Positions 12,225-23,924 of a stretch of DNA of 64,000 nucleotides are shown piece by piece. This DNA comes from Rutpela maculata (taxonomy: Eukaryota > Arthropoda > Insecta > Coleoptera > Cerambycidae): assembly GCA_936432065.2 (NCBI GenBank), contig OW386285.2:173953984-174017983 (forward strand), read 5' to 3'. The translations under genes were made by a program, and so were the position numbers. The first letter of the stretch is position 1; each line of letters starts with the position of its first letter. The notes below the pieces were generated by a model. It saw only the letters and a program-made list of their open reading frames with translations, was not told the DNA's origin and searched no databases.

Positions 12225-13399
12225 GCCGTAGAATACAATCCCTAAGAAATCAGATTGTTACAAATTTGTTCTGGGTCAACTATTAATTTTACTGTCTTAA
12301 TAGTAATGTGCTCAAATTAAAAGAGGCGGGCAAAACTCGCTGTTTCACAAATAAATTATCTCTTAGATCCTCAAAACCGCATATTGATATATATTCTCTT
12401 TCTCAAGAAATGTGGACTTAAATTCAAGTTTAGTTAAAAAAAAGGTTATTTTAAAAGAACGATCTGCAGTATTGTTCGGCACTAAATTTAAATTATGCGC
12501 ACAGCATAGTACATGAAACGTCCTAGGATTTATTCCCAAGATATTCTGTCACAGCCCAGTGTATTCACTACGCATATTTGCTTCGTTGTCATAATCTTGT
12601 CCCCGCAAATCGTATATTTTTTTTAGATTACAAAACACATATTTTAACAGATAATTCTAACTCAGTTTGATAAGTTGCAGAACACAATTTTATAAAATGT
12701 TGCCTGATTTCAACTTTCTTTGTGACATTGTTTAAGTTGACAAATCTGAAAACAATTGTTAGAGCTGTTCAATGTGACTAACATCTGGAGTGCAATCCAG
12801 AACAATAGAAAAATATTTTGAGAAGTTTAAAGGTTTTTTACTGGTTATAATAAACCCATTTGTGTTTGATATTTATTGGTTGTTAAACCTCATTCTTACT
12901 TAATGTCATTCAAACAATGCAAGTGGCAGTCAGCTTGGAATTCGTATATATTTTACAAATAAATAACGAAATAAAGGAAAAGCATAAATCTAGATAACCA
13001 AAACTAAACGCTTAAAAAATATGAAATCGCTAATTCACTTTTGAAGAAGAAATACTGGAATTCAATAACTTGTAACTATAATTCCGTATTTGCGTTGGCC
13101 TCTACTTAGACGAATTTTCAGAAAGAAAATAAAAAAGTCTTTCCTAGTAATCGTAAATGCATTGAATCTGCAATACAACTCAATTCAAGAGATGCAGAAA
13201 TTTTATTTCTGATGTGATTATTTTATTTATCCATTTAATTATTGGATTATAGGACTAGATTCGAATTTATATGTTGATTTTAATGGGTAAAAGTTGCTAT
13301 CGTGCGTGGCCGACTGCGAAAACCTATTTGATTCATATTTTGTACCAACATGGCACAATTCACTTTTAAAAGGTGCCACTGAAATTAAGTACACAGTCA

Positions 13400-15090
13400 A
13401 TATATATATTTTTTATTAATAAATCAGTCGGCAACGACAGACTGCAACTTTAATTCGATTGTAATAGGTACTCTTATTAAATATACACAATTTATACCTT
13501 TTAAAGTAACATTGATATATAATATATATATCTACGTAAACTTTGTTAAAACTTGAGTGACCCAGTGTATGTTAGAGTTTCGACTTTTTATGCATCTTAG
13601 CATTTTTTGTGCTTAATTAAAATCCTTAGTAACATTTCGATCTAAAATTCTAATACAGCAGCAGAGTCTATATACAAGGTGATCATATCGTTTGTGTTTA
13701 AGTTTTGGGAGTGTGCAGTGGGCTTGGTTTTGGGATTAAAAACCACAAAGGTGGCAGGTCAATTTTTATTTTTTTCAGTTACTGCTTACATTCCCATTGA
13801 ATTTGTGAACAGTAAATAAACATAATTAAATTCGTAAACTAAATAAGAACTTATTTTGTTTAACCATTCTCTGTTCTCTATTTCATTTTTTTTTGAATTT
13901 TTTTTAATGTCTTTTTTTTATTTTTTTTTTAAATTATGAATAAGATAAGTTTTTATTTATTTTTTACTGCTCACAATTTTAATAGACTTCTCTGTTACAA
14001 TTGAGGCCGCTTTGCGCTCCCAACTTCAACTTTCGTTTCGTAATAGTATTATTAAAAATACCTCAATAACACTTTAGGGTAAAACTGATATATCTAACTC
14101 ACGTAATGTTCGCACGAACCTGGAGAACTCATTGTATATTGTAGTATAGATATCTTGTATATTTTTGCATTTTTTATGTTCTTAATCAAAAACGTTTGGA
14201 AGACATTGCTCTAAAATCGTAATAAAACAAATTATATAAAAGATGACACATATGATTCCTCTGTACGACGGATATGATCCAATTTAAATAGGAAATATGT
14301 TATCGGGCTATTTTATGTTCCAAATTCGAAAAAAAATTCGCGTACTTCATATATTTATTCACATTCGGCAACACCCAACAACAACTTTCATTCATTTTAA
14401 AACAGTTTTATTAAAAATACTTTAATGATATTTTAAGGTTTTTAAGGTAAGGTTTGATATGTCCTCTAATATATATAGAGTTGTTCAAACCTGAGAGACA
14501 CCCTGTGTATTGCCGTTTAGATGCCTTGTACACCTTCATATTTTTGTTTGTTTAATAAAAAACCTTTGTAATATTTTGCTCCAAAATTACAATAAAACAT
14601 AGTTTTTACATATAATAGATCAGAGTTTACACGCCTATGACGATCGCTGTGTATGTCGGATAAGATTCAATTTCAATAAAAACTATTCTACTGTGCTATT
14701 TTATAGATGTTTACAATTTGAAATAAGAATTTTCCAACAGACAAGTCCAACAGACGTTATCATGTTTATTTAATAGATATTCGCAGTCGGCAACGCCTGT
14801 CTGCAACTTTGATTCATTTCATAATAGTCTTATTAAAAATACTTATAATCCACACAAGGAAGTTCAAAAAGGCCGATTGGGGGAAATAATTCTTGTAGTT
14901 AGAAATCATAAATTGCAAACTTTTGTTTACACAGCACATTTTTTTATTTTTAAATCATAATTTTAATAAATAAGATTATATTTCTATCACCTTTTTTCTC
15001 TTCCTACCCATGAAGTTTATGTCCTAGTATCATTTCTTGAAAAGTTCAGAAAGAAATAAATTCTACATATAGTACTTAATAGTACTAACG
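13400..15090. repeat. Diverged long tandem repeats (GTCGGCAAC...CTGCAACTTT units)
   Basis: Related blocks recur near 13,420, 14,005, 14,360 and 14,785. Each has a CGGCAAC-like start, a CAACTTT block, a TTATTAAAAATAC block and a later GAC(A)CCCTGTGTAT-like block. Spacing is uneven (about 350-580 bp), so the array is old. The same array is present in copy 2 at about 18,600-20,290. No gene seen. Confidence 0.6.
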
Positions 15091-15409
15091 AAATAGATTA
15101 TTCCCTGCTGTATATACCGCAGGTATAATCAGTACGGACACACCTCAAAAATGCTGGCAACACTGTATGAGGCGACATGGAATTGCAACTCTCATGCGGT
15201 AATATATATAACTGAGGTCTCTTCACATTTGTAATATCTAAACATATATACAAAATTTTAAATTAAGAAATCACTTATTTTTTTTGAGAAACTTATTCCT
15301 GGGACTCCCCTTAGAGGATATATGTATAAATAGGTCAATTATTACCACCAGAAAAGGGTGAGGTCAGGCCGCCCAGTCAACGACCCTGAGGTGACAACGT
15401 ATTACTTAT

Positions 15410-15411
<2 letters not shown>

Positions 15412-15458
<47 letters not shown>
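15412..15458. repeat. (TA)n microsatellite
   Basis: Short TA tract with one C interruption, at the boundary of an X copy. Confidence 0.95.
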
Positions 15459-15461
<3 letters not shown>

Positions 15462-17030
15462 GCATTTAGTACTTATACTCCTCCGAATGTTATACGGTTA
15501 GGTGGTGTTTGCCTCCGATTTTACGAGTTGGCCTCCGATTTCGGAGGCGGAGACGTTTTGTGTTGTTTTCATCGCGAATGTCTTGATAATTAGTAAATTC
15601 ATGACTCATTATTGTCAACAACGATCAGCTTTATTGGTGCGCATATAAGATTATGACAAAAGAGGAAGAGATAGAGAAATAGAAGCATTTAACGACATTT
15701 TTTTTGGCGGAAAATACCTATAAACATATATATAAACATACACCATAGTCCACTACATTTTTTACCAGGTGGCGCTGCTATTTTAAACATTTGATGTATA
15801 TAGGTATTAAATGCCTCCTTACAGTAAAGTAGCGATATCGCCTCATAAACTTGGCAACAGAGTAAAGAGGCATACTATTCCTATAGACATCTGTAGATAT
15901 GGTAAACTAAAATTATCTTACTAAAAATATAAATAACTTTTATACACAGAAATAATACTTTCTAGAGATCAATGGGTTTTTTTAAATTTTTTCAATTTAG
16001 GAATAAAAAAAACGTTTATTTTGTTCTGAAGGAAATATTTTTGTACCCCTTTATAGCTTAAAGCAAATTAAAAAAGGTCTTTACCTTATTAAAAATGTAT
16101 TTATTTAACAGGACACGAACATTCCTTAACGTAACTAGTTGCCCTTAATCCACTATTTGTCACTGCCGCTGGTCTTATATAATAAAAGTAAAAAAAAAAA
16201 AATTAGAAGACGATTTTTATTGGGGGGTGGTCTAAAGAATAATAATAACACAGGTCAACATTTAGTTTAAAAAAATACACAGGACTCTACCTAGGTACCC
16301 AGGAGTTTTTGGGGTCGCTGATTCCGATGCCGAGGTCGGTTAAGCTCTATCACGTCAGGTTCAAGGACATCTATCTTAAGGTCATACTAAGAAAAGGTGG
16401 TTGAAAAAATCTGAGAAAATTGACACAGGTTTTTGAGGTCGCTGAGTTCGAATTCGGTGTTCGCTTACCCTTAGAAGGCATCCGGAGGTCATTTCAAGGT
16501 TAATTTGAGAAAAACGGAGAGGAAGCTGTTAAAAAATCTAAAAAAATTTACATATAGGTTTTTTGGGTCGCTGAGCCTGTATCCGATGCCGGTTGACCTC
16601 TACCACGTCAGTTTCAAGGTCACTTGAAGGTCAAACTAAGAAAAGGTGGTTGAAAAAATCTGAAAAAATTCACGCATAGGTTTTTGGGGTCGCTGAGTCC
16701 GAATCCGGCGTTTGCTTACCCCTTAAAGGGCATCCGGAGGTCATTTCAAGGTTAATTTGAGAAAAACAGAGGAGAAGCTGTCAAAAAATCTGAAAAAAAT
16801 TTTATACAGGTTTTTTGGGTCGCTGAGTCTGCATTCGATGTCGGTTGACCTCTACCACGTCAGTTTCAAGGTCATTTGAAGGTTAAAGTAAGAAAAGGTG
16901 GTTGAAAGATTCTGAAAAAATCCACACAGGTTTTTCGGGTCGCTGAGTCCGAATCCGGTGTTCGCTTACCCTTAAAAAGCGACATCCAGAGGTCATTTCG
17001 AGGTCATTCTGAGGTCAGTTCAAGCCGGCA
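15459..17030. mobile_element. Partial copy of element X (terminal part)
   Basis: Starts directly after the TA tract with CATGCATTTAGTAC, then GCCTCCG words and the inverted pair GCCTCCGATTTCGGAGGC. Same terminal sequence as at 20,679, 35,598 (reverse) and 63,213. It carries CCAGGTGGCGCTGC at 15,765-15,778 and an expanded dimeric minisatellite from about 16,300. Beyond about 17,030 no similarity to the other X copies is visible before the gap. Confidence 0.85.
16300..17020 (+). repeat. Dimeric minisatellite: six ~123-bp monomers of two alternating types
   Basis: Each monomer starts with a GGGTCGCTGA-like block (near 16,311, 16,438, 16,562, 16,686, 16,813 and 16,935). Types alternate: one continues GACCTCTACCACGTCAG, the other GTTCGCTTACCCTT. 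This gives a higher-order unit of about 247 bp. TTCAAGGTCA occurs at 16,613-16,622 and 16,865-16,874. Other X copies have one or two monomers here, so copy number varies. Confidence 0.85.
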
Positions 17031-17490
17031 TTCGTCCGCCAACTTTAGCTGCACGTAAAAATTCTTCGGTTATCTCAGTGCAAATATATTTAACTCAATG
17101 AATAACCTACTTATTTTCTTCTGTGAAAGGATGGCTTTTAGGTACAGTTGAAGAAGCAGAGCGAACATGCAAGTAGAGAGTACCGATAGATGGCGCATGC
17201 CCACCGCAAGTGAGTTGGGGCAGAAGAGGGATATAAGTTCGGCGCGAATCACGGGCGTTGGCTTCATTCACTTGGAGCACAATCAGTGCTGGTTTTGCCT
17301 ATAAGCTGAGTAAGCGCCAGCTTAGGGCCTCGCATTTAGGGGGCCTCAGAACTCAGATTTCATACGCAGATAACGTTTATTTTATTAGAAGAGAAAGCTT
17401 CAACGAAAAACATACCTAGAGCTTAGGGCCTACGGTTACCTAAACGGCCCTGAGCTCAATCCTGTCAGGATCAAAGTAATTTAATGGTTT
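17031..17490. other. Unclassified sequence ending at the gap
   Basis: Higher GC than its surroundings. Contains AGATGGCGC at about 17,190, a GATATAAG block near 17,229 and several GGGCCT words (about 17,325-17,425). No gene is supportable; a promoter is possible but unproven. Confidence 0.4.
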
Positions 17491-17690
17491 NNNNNNNNNN
17501 NNNNNNNNNNNNNNNNNNNNNNNNNNNNNNNNNNNNNNNNNNNNNNNNNNNNNNNNNNNNNNNNNNNNNNNNNNNNNNNNNNNNNNNNNNNNNNNNNNNN
17601 NNNNNNNNNNNNNNNNNNNNNNNNNNNNNNNNNNNNNNNNNNNNNNNNNNNNNNNNNNNNNNNNNNNNNNNNNNNNNNNNNNNNNNNNNN
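17491..17690. other. Assembly gap of exactly 200 N
   Basis: A run of 200 Ns, a round placeholder typical of scaffolding. Reading frames across it are meaningless. Confidence 0.99.
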
Positions 17691-20602
17691 TGCGCACAGC
17701 ATAGTACATGAAACGTCCTAGGATTTATTCCCAAGATATTCTGTCACAGCCCAGTGTATTCACTACGCATATTTGCTTCGTTGTCATAATCTTGTCCCCG
17801 CAAATCGTATATTTTTTTTAGATTACAAAACACATATTTTAACAGATAATTCTAACTCAGTTTGATAAGTTGCAGAACACAATTTTATAAAATGTTGCCT
17901 GATTTCAACTTTCTTTGTGACATTGTTTAAGTTGACAAATCTGAAAACAATTGTTAGAGCTGTTCAATGTGACTAACATCTGGAGTGCAATCCAGAACAA
18001 TAGAAAAATATTTTGAGAAGTTTAAAGGTTTTTTACTGGTTATAATAAACCCATTTGTGTTTGATATTTATTGGTTGTTAAACCTCATTCTTACTTAATG
18101 TCATTCAAACAATGCAAGTGGCAGTCAGCTTGGAATTCGTATATATTTTACAAATAAATAACGAAATAAAGGAAAAGCATAAATCTAGATAACCAAAACT
18201 AAACGCTTAAAAAATATGAAATCGCTAATTCACTTTTGAAGATGAAATACTGGAATTCAATAACTTGTAACTATAATTCCGTATTTGCGTTGGCCTCTAC
18301 TTAGACGAATTTTCAGAAAGAAAATAAAAAAGTCTTTCCTAGTAATCGTAAATGCATTGAATCTGCAATACAACTCAATTCAAGAGATGCAGAAATTTTA
18401 TTTCTGATGTGATTATTTTATTTATCCATTTAATTATTGGTAGGACTAGATTCGAATTTATATGTTGATTTTAATGGGTAAAAGTTGCTATCGTGCGTGG
18501 CCGACTGCGAAAACCCATTTGATTCATATTTTGTACCAACATGGCACAATTCACTTTTAAAAGGTGCCACTGAAATTAAGTACACAGTCAATATATATAT
18601 TTTTTATTAATAAATCAGTCGGCAACGACAGACTGCAACTTTAATTCGATTGTAATAGGTACTCTTATTAAATATACACAATTTATACCTTTTAAAGTAA
18701 CATTGATATATAATATATATATCTACGTAAACTTTGTTAAAACTTGAGTGACCCAGTGTATGTTAGAGTTTCGACTTTTTATGCATCTTAGCATTTTTTG
18801 TGCTTAATTAAAATCCTTAGTAACATTTCGATCTAAAATTCTAATACAGCAGCAGAGTCTATATACAAGGTGATCATATCGTTTGTGTTTAAGTTTTGGG
18901 AGTGTGCAGTGGGCTTGGTTTTGGGATTAAAAACCACAAAGGTGGCAGGTCAATTTTTATTTTTTTCAGTTACTGCTTACATTCCCATTGAATTTGTGAA
19001 CAGTAAATAAACATAATTAAATTCGTAAACTAAATAAGAACTTATTTTGTTTAACCATTCTCTGTTCTCTATTTCATTTTTTTTTGAATTTTTTTTAATG
19101 TCTTTTTTTTATTTTTTTTTAAAATTATGAATAAGATACGTTTTTATTTATTTTTTACTGCTCACAATTTTAATAGACTTCTCTGTTACAATTGAGGCCG
19201 CTTTGCGCTCCCAACTTCAACTTTCGTTTCGTAATAGTATTATTAAAAATACCTCAATAACACTTTAGGGTAAAACTGATATATCTAACTCACGTAATGT
19301 TCGCACGAACCTGGAGAACTCATTGTATATTGTAGTATAGATATCTTGTATATTTTTGCATTTTTTATGTTCTTAATCAAAAACGTTTGGAAGACATTGC
19401 TCTAAAATCGTAATAAAACAAATTATATAAAAGATGACACATATGATTCCTCTGTACGACGGATATGATCCAATTTAAATAGGAAATATGTTATCGGGCT
19501 ATTTTATGTTCCAAATTCGAAAAAAAATTCGCGTACTTCATATATTTATTCACATTCGGCAACACCCAACAACAACTTTCATTCATTTTAAAACAGTTTT
19601 ATTAAAAATACTTTAATGATATTTTAAGGTTTTTAAGGTAAGGTTTGATATGTCCTCTAATATATATAGAGTTGTTCAAACCTGAGAGACACCCTGTGTA
19701 TTGCCGTTTAGATGCCTTGTACACCTTCATATTTTTGTTTGTTTAATAAAAAATCTTTGTAATATTTTGCTCCAAAATTACAATAAAACATAGTTTTTAC
19801 ATATAATAGATCAGAGTTTACACGCCTATGACGATCGCTGTGTATGTCGGATAAGATTCAATTTCAATAAAAACTATTCTACTGTGCTATTTTATAGATG
19901 TTTACAATTTGAAATAAGAATTTTCCAACAGACAAGTCCAACAGACGTTATCATGTTTATTTAATAGATATTCGCAGTCGGCAACGCCTGTCTGCAACTT
20001 TGATTCATTTCATAATAGTCTTATTAAAAATACTTATAATCCACACAAGGAAGTTCAAAAAGGCCGATTGGGGGAAATAATTCTTGTAGTTAGAAATCAT
20101 AAATTGCAAACTTTTGTTTACACAGCACATTTTTTTATTTTTAAATCATAATTTTAATAAATAAGATTATATTTCTATCACCTTTTTTCTCTTCCTACCC
20201 ATGAAGTTTATGTCCTAGTATCATTTCTTGAAAAGTTCAGAAAGAAATAAATTCTACATATAGTACTTAATAGTACTAACGAAATAGATTATTCCCTGCT
20301 GTATATACCGCAGGTATAATCAGTACGGACACACCTCAAAAATGCTGGCAACACTGTATGAGGCGACATGGAATTGCAACTCTCATGCGGTAATATATAT
20401 AACTGAGGTCTCTTCACATTTGTAATATCTAAACATATATACAAAATTTTAAATTAAGAAATCACTTATTTTTTTTTGAGAAACTTATTCCTGGGACTTC
20501 CCTTAGAGGATATATGTATAAATAGGTCAATTATTACCACCAGAAAAGGGTGAGGTCAGGCCGCCCAGTCAACGACCCTGAGGTGACAACGTATTACTTA
20601 TC

Positions 20603-20604
20603 AA

Positions 20605-20678
<74 letters not shown>
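20603..20678. repeat. (TA)n microsatellite at outer left edge of the X palindrome
   Basis: About 76 bp of TA repeats with one C interruption; longer than the corresponding tract at 15,412-15,458. Confidence 0.97.
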
Positions 20679-20681
<3 letters not shown>

Positions 20682-20982
20682 GCATTTAGTACTTATACTC
20701 CTCCGAATGTTATACGGTTAGGTGGTGTTTGCCTCCGATTTTACGAGTTGGCCTCCGATTTCGGAGGCGGAGACGTTTTGTGTTGTTTTCATCGCGAATG
20801 TCTTGATAATTAGTAAATTCATGACTCATTATTGTCAACAACGATCAGCTTTATTGGTGCGCATATAAGATTATGACAAAAGAGGAAGAGATAGAGAAAT
20901 AGAAGCATTTAACGACATTTTTTTTGGCGGAAAATACCTATAAACATATATAAACATACACCATAGTCCACTACATTTTTTA

Positions 20983-20996
20983 CCAGGTGGCGCTGC
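20983..20996 (+). promoter_or_regulatory. CTCF-like motif in element X
   Basis: CCAGGTGGCGCTGC resembles the AGGTGGCGC core of insect CTCF sites. The same site is at 15,765-15,778, 35,278-35,291 (minus) and as a variant at 63,520-63,533. Binding is not shown. Confidence 0.35.
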
Positions 20997-21479
20997 TATT
21001 TTAAACATTTGATGTATATAGGTATTAAATGCCTCCTTACAGTAAAGTAGCGATATCGCCTCATAAACTTGGCAACAGAGTAAAGAGGCATACTATTCCT
21101 ATAGACATCTGTAGATATGGTAACTAAAATTATCTTACTAAAAATATAAATAACTTTTATACACAGAAATAATACTTTCTAGAGATCAATGGGTTTTTTA
21201 AATTTTTTCAATTTAGGAATAAAAAAACGTTTATTTTGTTCTGAAGGAAATATTTTTGTACCCCTTTATAGCTTAAAGCAAATTAAAAAAGGTCTTTACC
21301 TTATTAAAAATGTATTTATTTAACAGGACACGAACATTCCTTAACGTAACTAGTTGCCCTTAATCCACTATTTGTCACTGCCGCTGGTCTTATATAATAA
21401 AAGTAAAAAAAAAAAATTAGAAGGCGATTTTTATTGGGGGGGTGGTCTAAAGAATAATAATAACACAGGTCAACATTTA

Positions 21480-21900
21480 GTTTAAAAAAATACACAGGAC
21501 TCTACCTAGGTACCCAGGAGTTTTTGGGGTCGCTGATTCCGATGCCGAGGTCGGTTAAGCTCTATCACGTCAGGTTCAAGGACATCTATCTTAAGGTCAT
21601 ACTAAGAAAAGGTGGTTGAAAAAATCTGAGAAAATTGACACAGGTTTTTGAGGTCGCTGAGTTCGAATTCGGTGTTCGCTTCCAAGCAAACGCCGGATTC
21701 GGACTCAGCGACCCCAAAAACCTATGCGTGAATTTTTTCAGATTTTTTCAAAAACCTTTTCTTAGGTTGACCTTCAAATGACCTTGAACCTGACGTGATA
21801 GAGCTTAACCGACCTCGGCAACGGAATCAGCGACCCCAAAAACACCTGGGTACCTAGGTAGAGTCCGGTGTATTTTTTCAAACTGAATGTTGACCAGTGT
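21480..21900. repeat. Inverted pair of minisatellite monomers in X
   Basis: 21,480-21,681 and 21,682-21,900 are inverted copies around a centre at 21,681. Outer flanks are the pair CTCTACCTAGGTACCC / GGGTACCTAGGTAGAG. TTCAAGGTCA occurs in reverse complement at 21,779-21,788. Confidence 0.85.
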
Positions 21901-21939
21901 AATCTTCCACCTTCCAAAGATATTTTAAAAACCTAGATT

Positions 21940-22165
21940 ATTCTGGAGCAAAAATGTAAATATTTCCCTCTAGCAAGAAATAAAAATGTTTTAAAAAGCA
22001 TTCGAGACCAAAACTCTAGAATATATTTGTTGGTTAATCATAAATTTTGCTATACTAATTAATGATAGTTTGTTGTAGTCATCTCTTTTCAAACATTTTT
22101 AAACATTTCAAAAATGTTTCTCTTGCTGGAGGGAAATATTTACATTTTTGCTCCAAAATGATTAA
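21940..22165. mobile_element. Small fold-back element in X, left copy
   Basis: Ends are GGAGCAAAAATGTAAATATT and its reverse complement, followed by CCCTC/GAGGG-like bases and CTTGCT. The same element is in the right arm at about 34,334-34,556, so it was inside X before the palindrome formed. Non-coding. Confidence 0.7.
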
Positions 22166-22177
22166 GTTTTGAACATT

Positions 22178-22495
22178 TTACTTCTTTAAGTATATCATCT
22201 CTTTGAAATATTTCATATTATTTTCTGCTTTTCTGCATTCCGTTGGTTCCAAGTTTTCTCCTCGCCAAACATGAATTTGGAGAAATAAGTAAGAATATTG
22301 ACGTAATGTCTCGGATGTTGCTGGCAGTCTTGGTAGAATCCCGGTAGTACTAGATTGGCCGACTAACTTATTGAAGATAATGAATCTTCGATGATTCAAA
22401 GATGTCTCTTTCTTGGGGGCTTTGTATACTGCTAGCGCGAATTTCTCTCCAGCACTCGTAATTTCTTTTTTCGTGGATGAAGTAAAAAACATTTT
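22178..22495 (-). pseudogene. C-terminal part of the FEN1/XPG-like nuclease gene of element X
   Basis: An open stretch of 104 codons on the minus strand ends in TAA at 22,178. It covers FTSSTKKEIT, GEKFALAVYKAPK, a LNHRRFIIFNK block, an LPRLPATSETLRQYSYLFLQ block and LEPTEC. The right-arm copy (34,040-34,310) has the same order but lacks about 60 bp from the middle and has stops, so this copy is the better preserved C-terminus. The start of the frame is arbitrary: upstream the gene is cut by the interspersed repeat at 22,496. Family relatives are known to me as repetitive, uncharacterised insect proteins; FEN1/XPG kinship is inferred from the motifs seen in the other copies. Confidence 0.75.
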
Positions 22496-22985
22496 TGAGG
22501 TTTCTGGTTCTTGTACACACCCTAAATCACAATTTTTTTTTATCCCCTTTAATAATGGGGGTGGTAATGGGGGTGGCTAATGCCAAAATTTTTTTTGAGA
22601 CCTCAGCTTCTCTTGTATATACTAAATACCAATTTTATGGACTCTTACCTGCTTGATTTACCTATTTTCCCCAAATTTACCCCAATTTACCCCCAACCCT
22701 TTGACGGAACAAGATGAAAATATAATCTAGTTCTAGATCTCGTTAAAGTACATACGTGTACCAAATTTCAAGTCAATATCTCAAACGGTTCCAGAGTAAA
22801 CGTGCGCACAAAAAAAGTTACAGACAGACCGAGAGACAGACCGACAGACAGACCGACAGACAGAAATTTTTTTTTTTCGCTCAAACTTAAAATCTCGACG
22901 TTTCGTAACATTCTAAGCCTATTTGAACAATAAAAATTTTTAAAAATTTTTTTGTCGTTACTATACTTCCACTAGATGTGGAAGT
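22496..22985 (+). mobile_element. Interspersed repeat with GACAGACC run and terminal hairpin
   Basis: Starts near TTTCTGGTTCTTGTACACAC and ends with the hairpin CTTCCACTAGATGTGGAAG (about 22,967-22,985). Between them are a poly-G/T-rich block, CAAATTTCAAGTCAATATCT, GTGCGCACAAAA and a (GACC/GACA)n run. Relatives: 44,320-44,432 plus 50,695-51,035, 54,953-55,125 (minus), 55,480-55,645, 57,475-57,592 and 59,840-60,235. Class uncertain (SINE-like or non-autonomous DNA element). It replaces part of the nuclease gene in this X copy. Confidence 0.75.
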
Positions 22986-23678
22986 AAAACCAGCGTTAAG
23001 TCCCCGTAATATGGCCGAAGCAGCTCTATTCATAATCATTACGGACGTTTCACCCCTAAATTGTGGGGAACTTTTCGGGTATCTATTTCTAGATTACGCA
23101 TCCCAAATATTATTACTTTATAAATTATTTCTTCTACTAATATGTAACAATTGTGTTACAAAAATGAACTGATTCAGTGATGTCTTTTGAAAAGCATTTT
23201 AAATAGTAATAATAATTCCCTTAAGAACATATTTTGAATTACATACATTATTCTACAATAGATATTTAGCGTGAACGGCTCATTTTAAAACAGATAATCG
23301 CACATTATCGAGTAAAACACCAATGTAATCTGATAGAGTACAACTTACACAATATTAATCATCATAATAACAAACGCACACGATTGCATAACGCAACTAA
23401 TTGCGCAAGCGCCAGAGCATTTTACACTATAGAAGTCTGGCAACCTCGAAGGAGGCAAAGTCTACCGTTATATATAACAGTTTTAAATACATTGAGTCAG
23501 AGAGGTACTATTTATATAACGAGGTGTAAACATACCAATCGTATGAACAAAAAAGTGTATGTAAAAAAAAGATTAAAATCCTTTCCCCTCTCCGCGTGCC
23601 CTTGGTAAGTGAAATTTGGCGGTTATGTATATGTAAACAGAACTAATCTATCTATATTATTTCTAGTGGAGGTGCGGG

Positions 23679-23914
23679 AGTTATAGATGGCAGTACCCCT
23701 TGACTTCCAGCTGAGATCAGCATCCCAACGTCACAGCAAGAGATAAGCTAAAGTTACTTATTCTCTCGGAAGATGTTAATTCAGGCTTTTTGTCACTTTA
23801 CCTTGTATTGTACACATCGTCATAATAAATTGCTACTTTTTGTATTTTGTTCTTTGCTTGTGAAAATTTCTAATTGTTTTTAAAAAACAGTTTTCCGGAC
23901 GGGAAAACATTAGT
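23679..23914 (+). repeat. 5' LTR (236 bp)
   Basis: Starts AGTTATAG and ends AAAACATTAGT. Identical to the 3' LTR except G at 23,690 versus C at 31,170. AATAAA at about 23,824 may serve as the polyadenylation signal in the 3' copy. Confidence 0.95.
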
Positions 23915-23924
23915 GGCGCAGTCG
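23914..23924 (+). promoter_or_regulatory. Primer binding site
   Basis: TGGCGCAGTCG directly at the LTR edge, the type used by 17.6/297-like gypsy elements and attributed to tRNA-Ser. It overlaps the last LTR base by one. Confidence 0.8.

Larger units (their letters stand above)
10300..12935. repeat. Unclassified interspersed repeat, copy B, split by element Y
   Basis: Homologous to 8,079-9,302 on both sides of a roughly 1.3-1.4 kb insertion (about 10,905-12,315). Comparison with copy A gives the approximate empty site. Confidence 0.7.
12496..16466 (+). repeat. 4-kb near-identical block, copy 1 (left of the scaffold gap)
   Basis: Aligns almost base for base to 17,691-21,681. Differences are a few substitutions, small indels and a shorter TA tract (15,412-15,458 versus 20,603-20,678). 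Copy 2 starts at the first base after the gap. See the finding on the gap for the two explanations. Confidence 0.95.
17691..21681 (+). repeat. 4-kb near-identical block, copy 2 (right of the scaffold gap)
   Basis: Matches 12,496-16,466 from the first base after the gap. Similarity stops at 21,681 inside the minisatellite: copy 2 turns into an inverted monomer while copy 1 continues in direct orientation. Confidence 0.95.

Noticed and set aside
17225..17275. Host promoter around GATATAAG
   Set aside because: No downstream gene or conserved initiator is visible before the gap.
17440..17734. Open frames over the N run
   Set aside because: They consist of unknown residues across an assembly gap.
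22967..22985. Helitron 3' end
   Set aside because: A hairpin is present but no CTRR end or 5' TC start could be placed.
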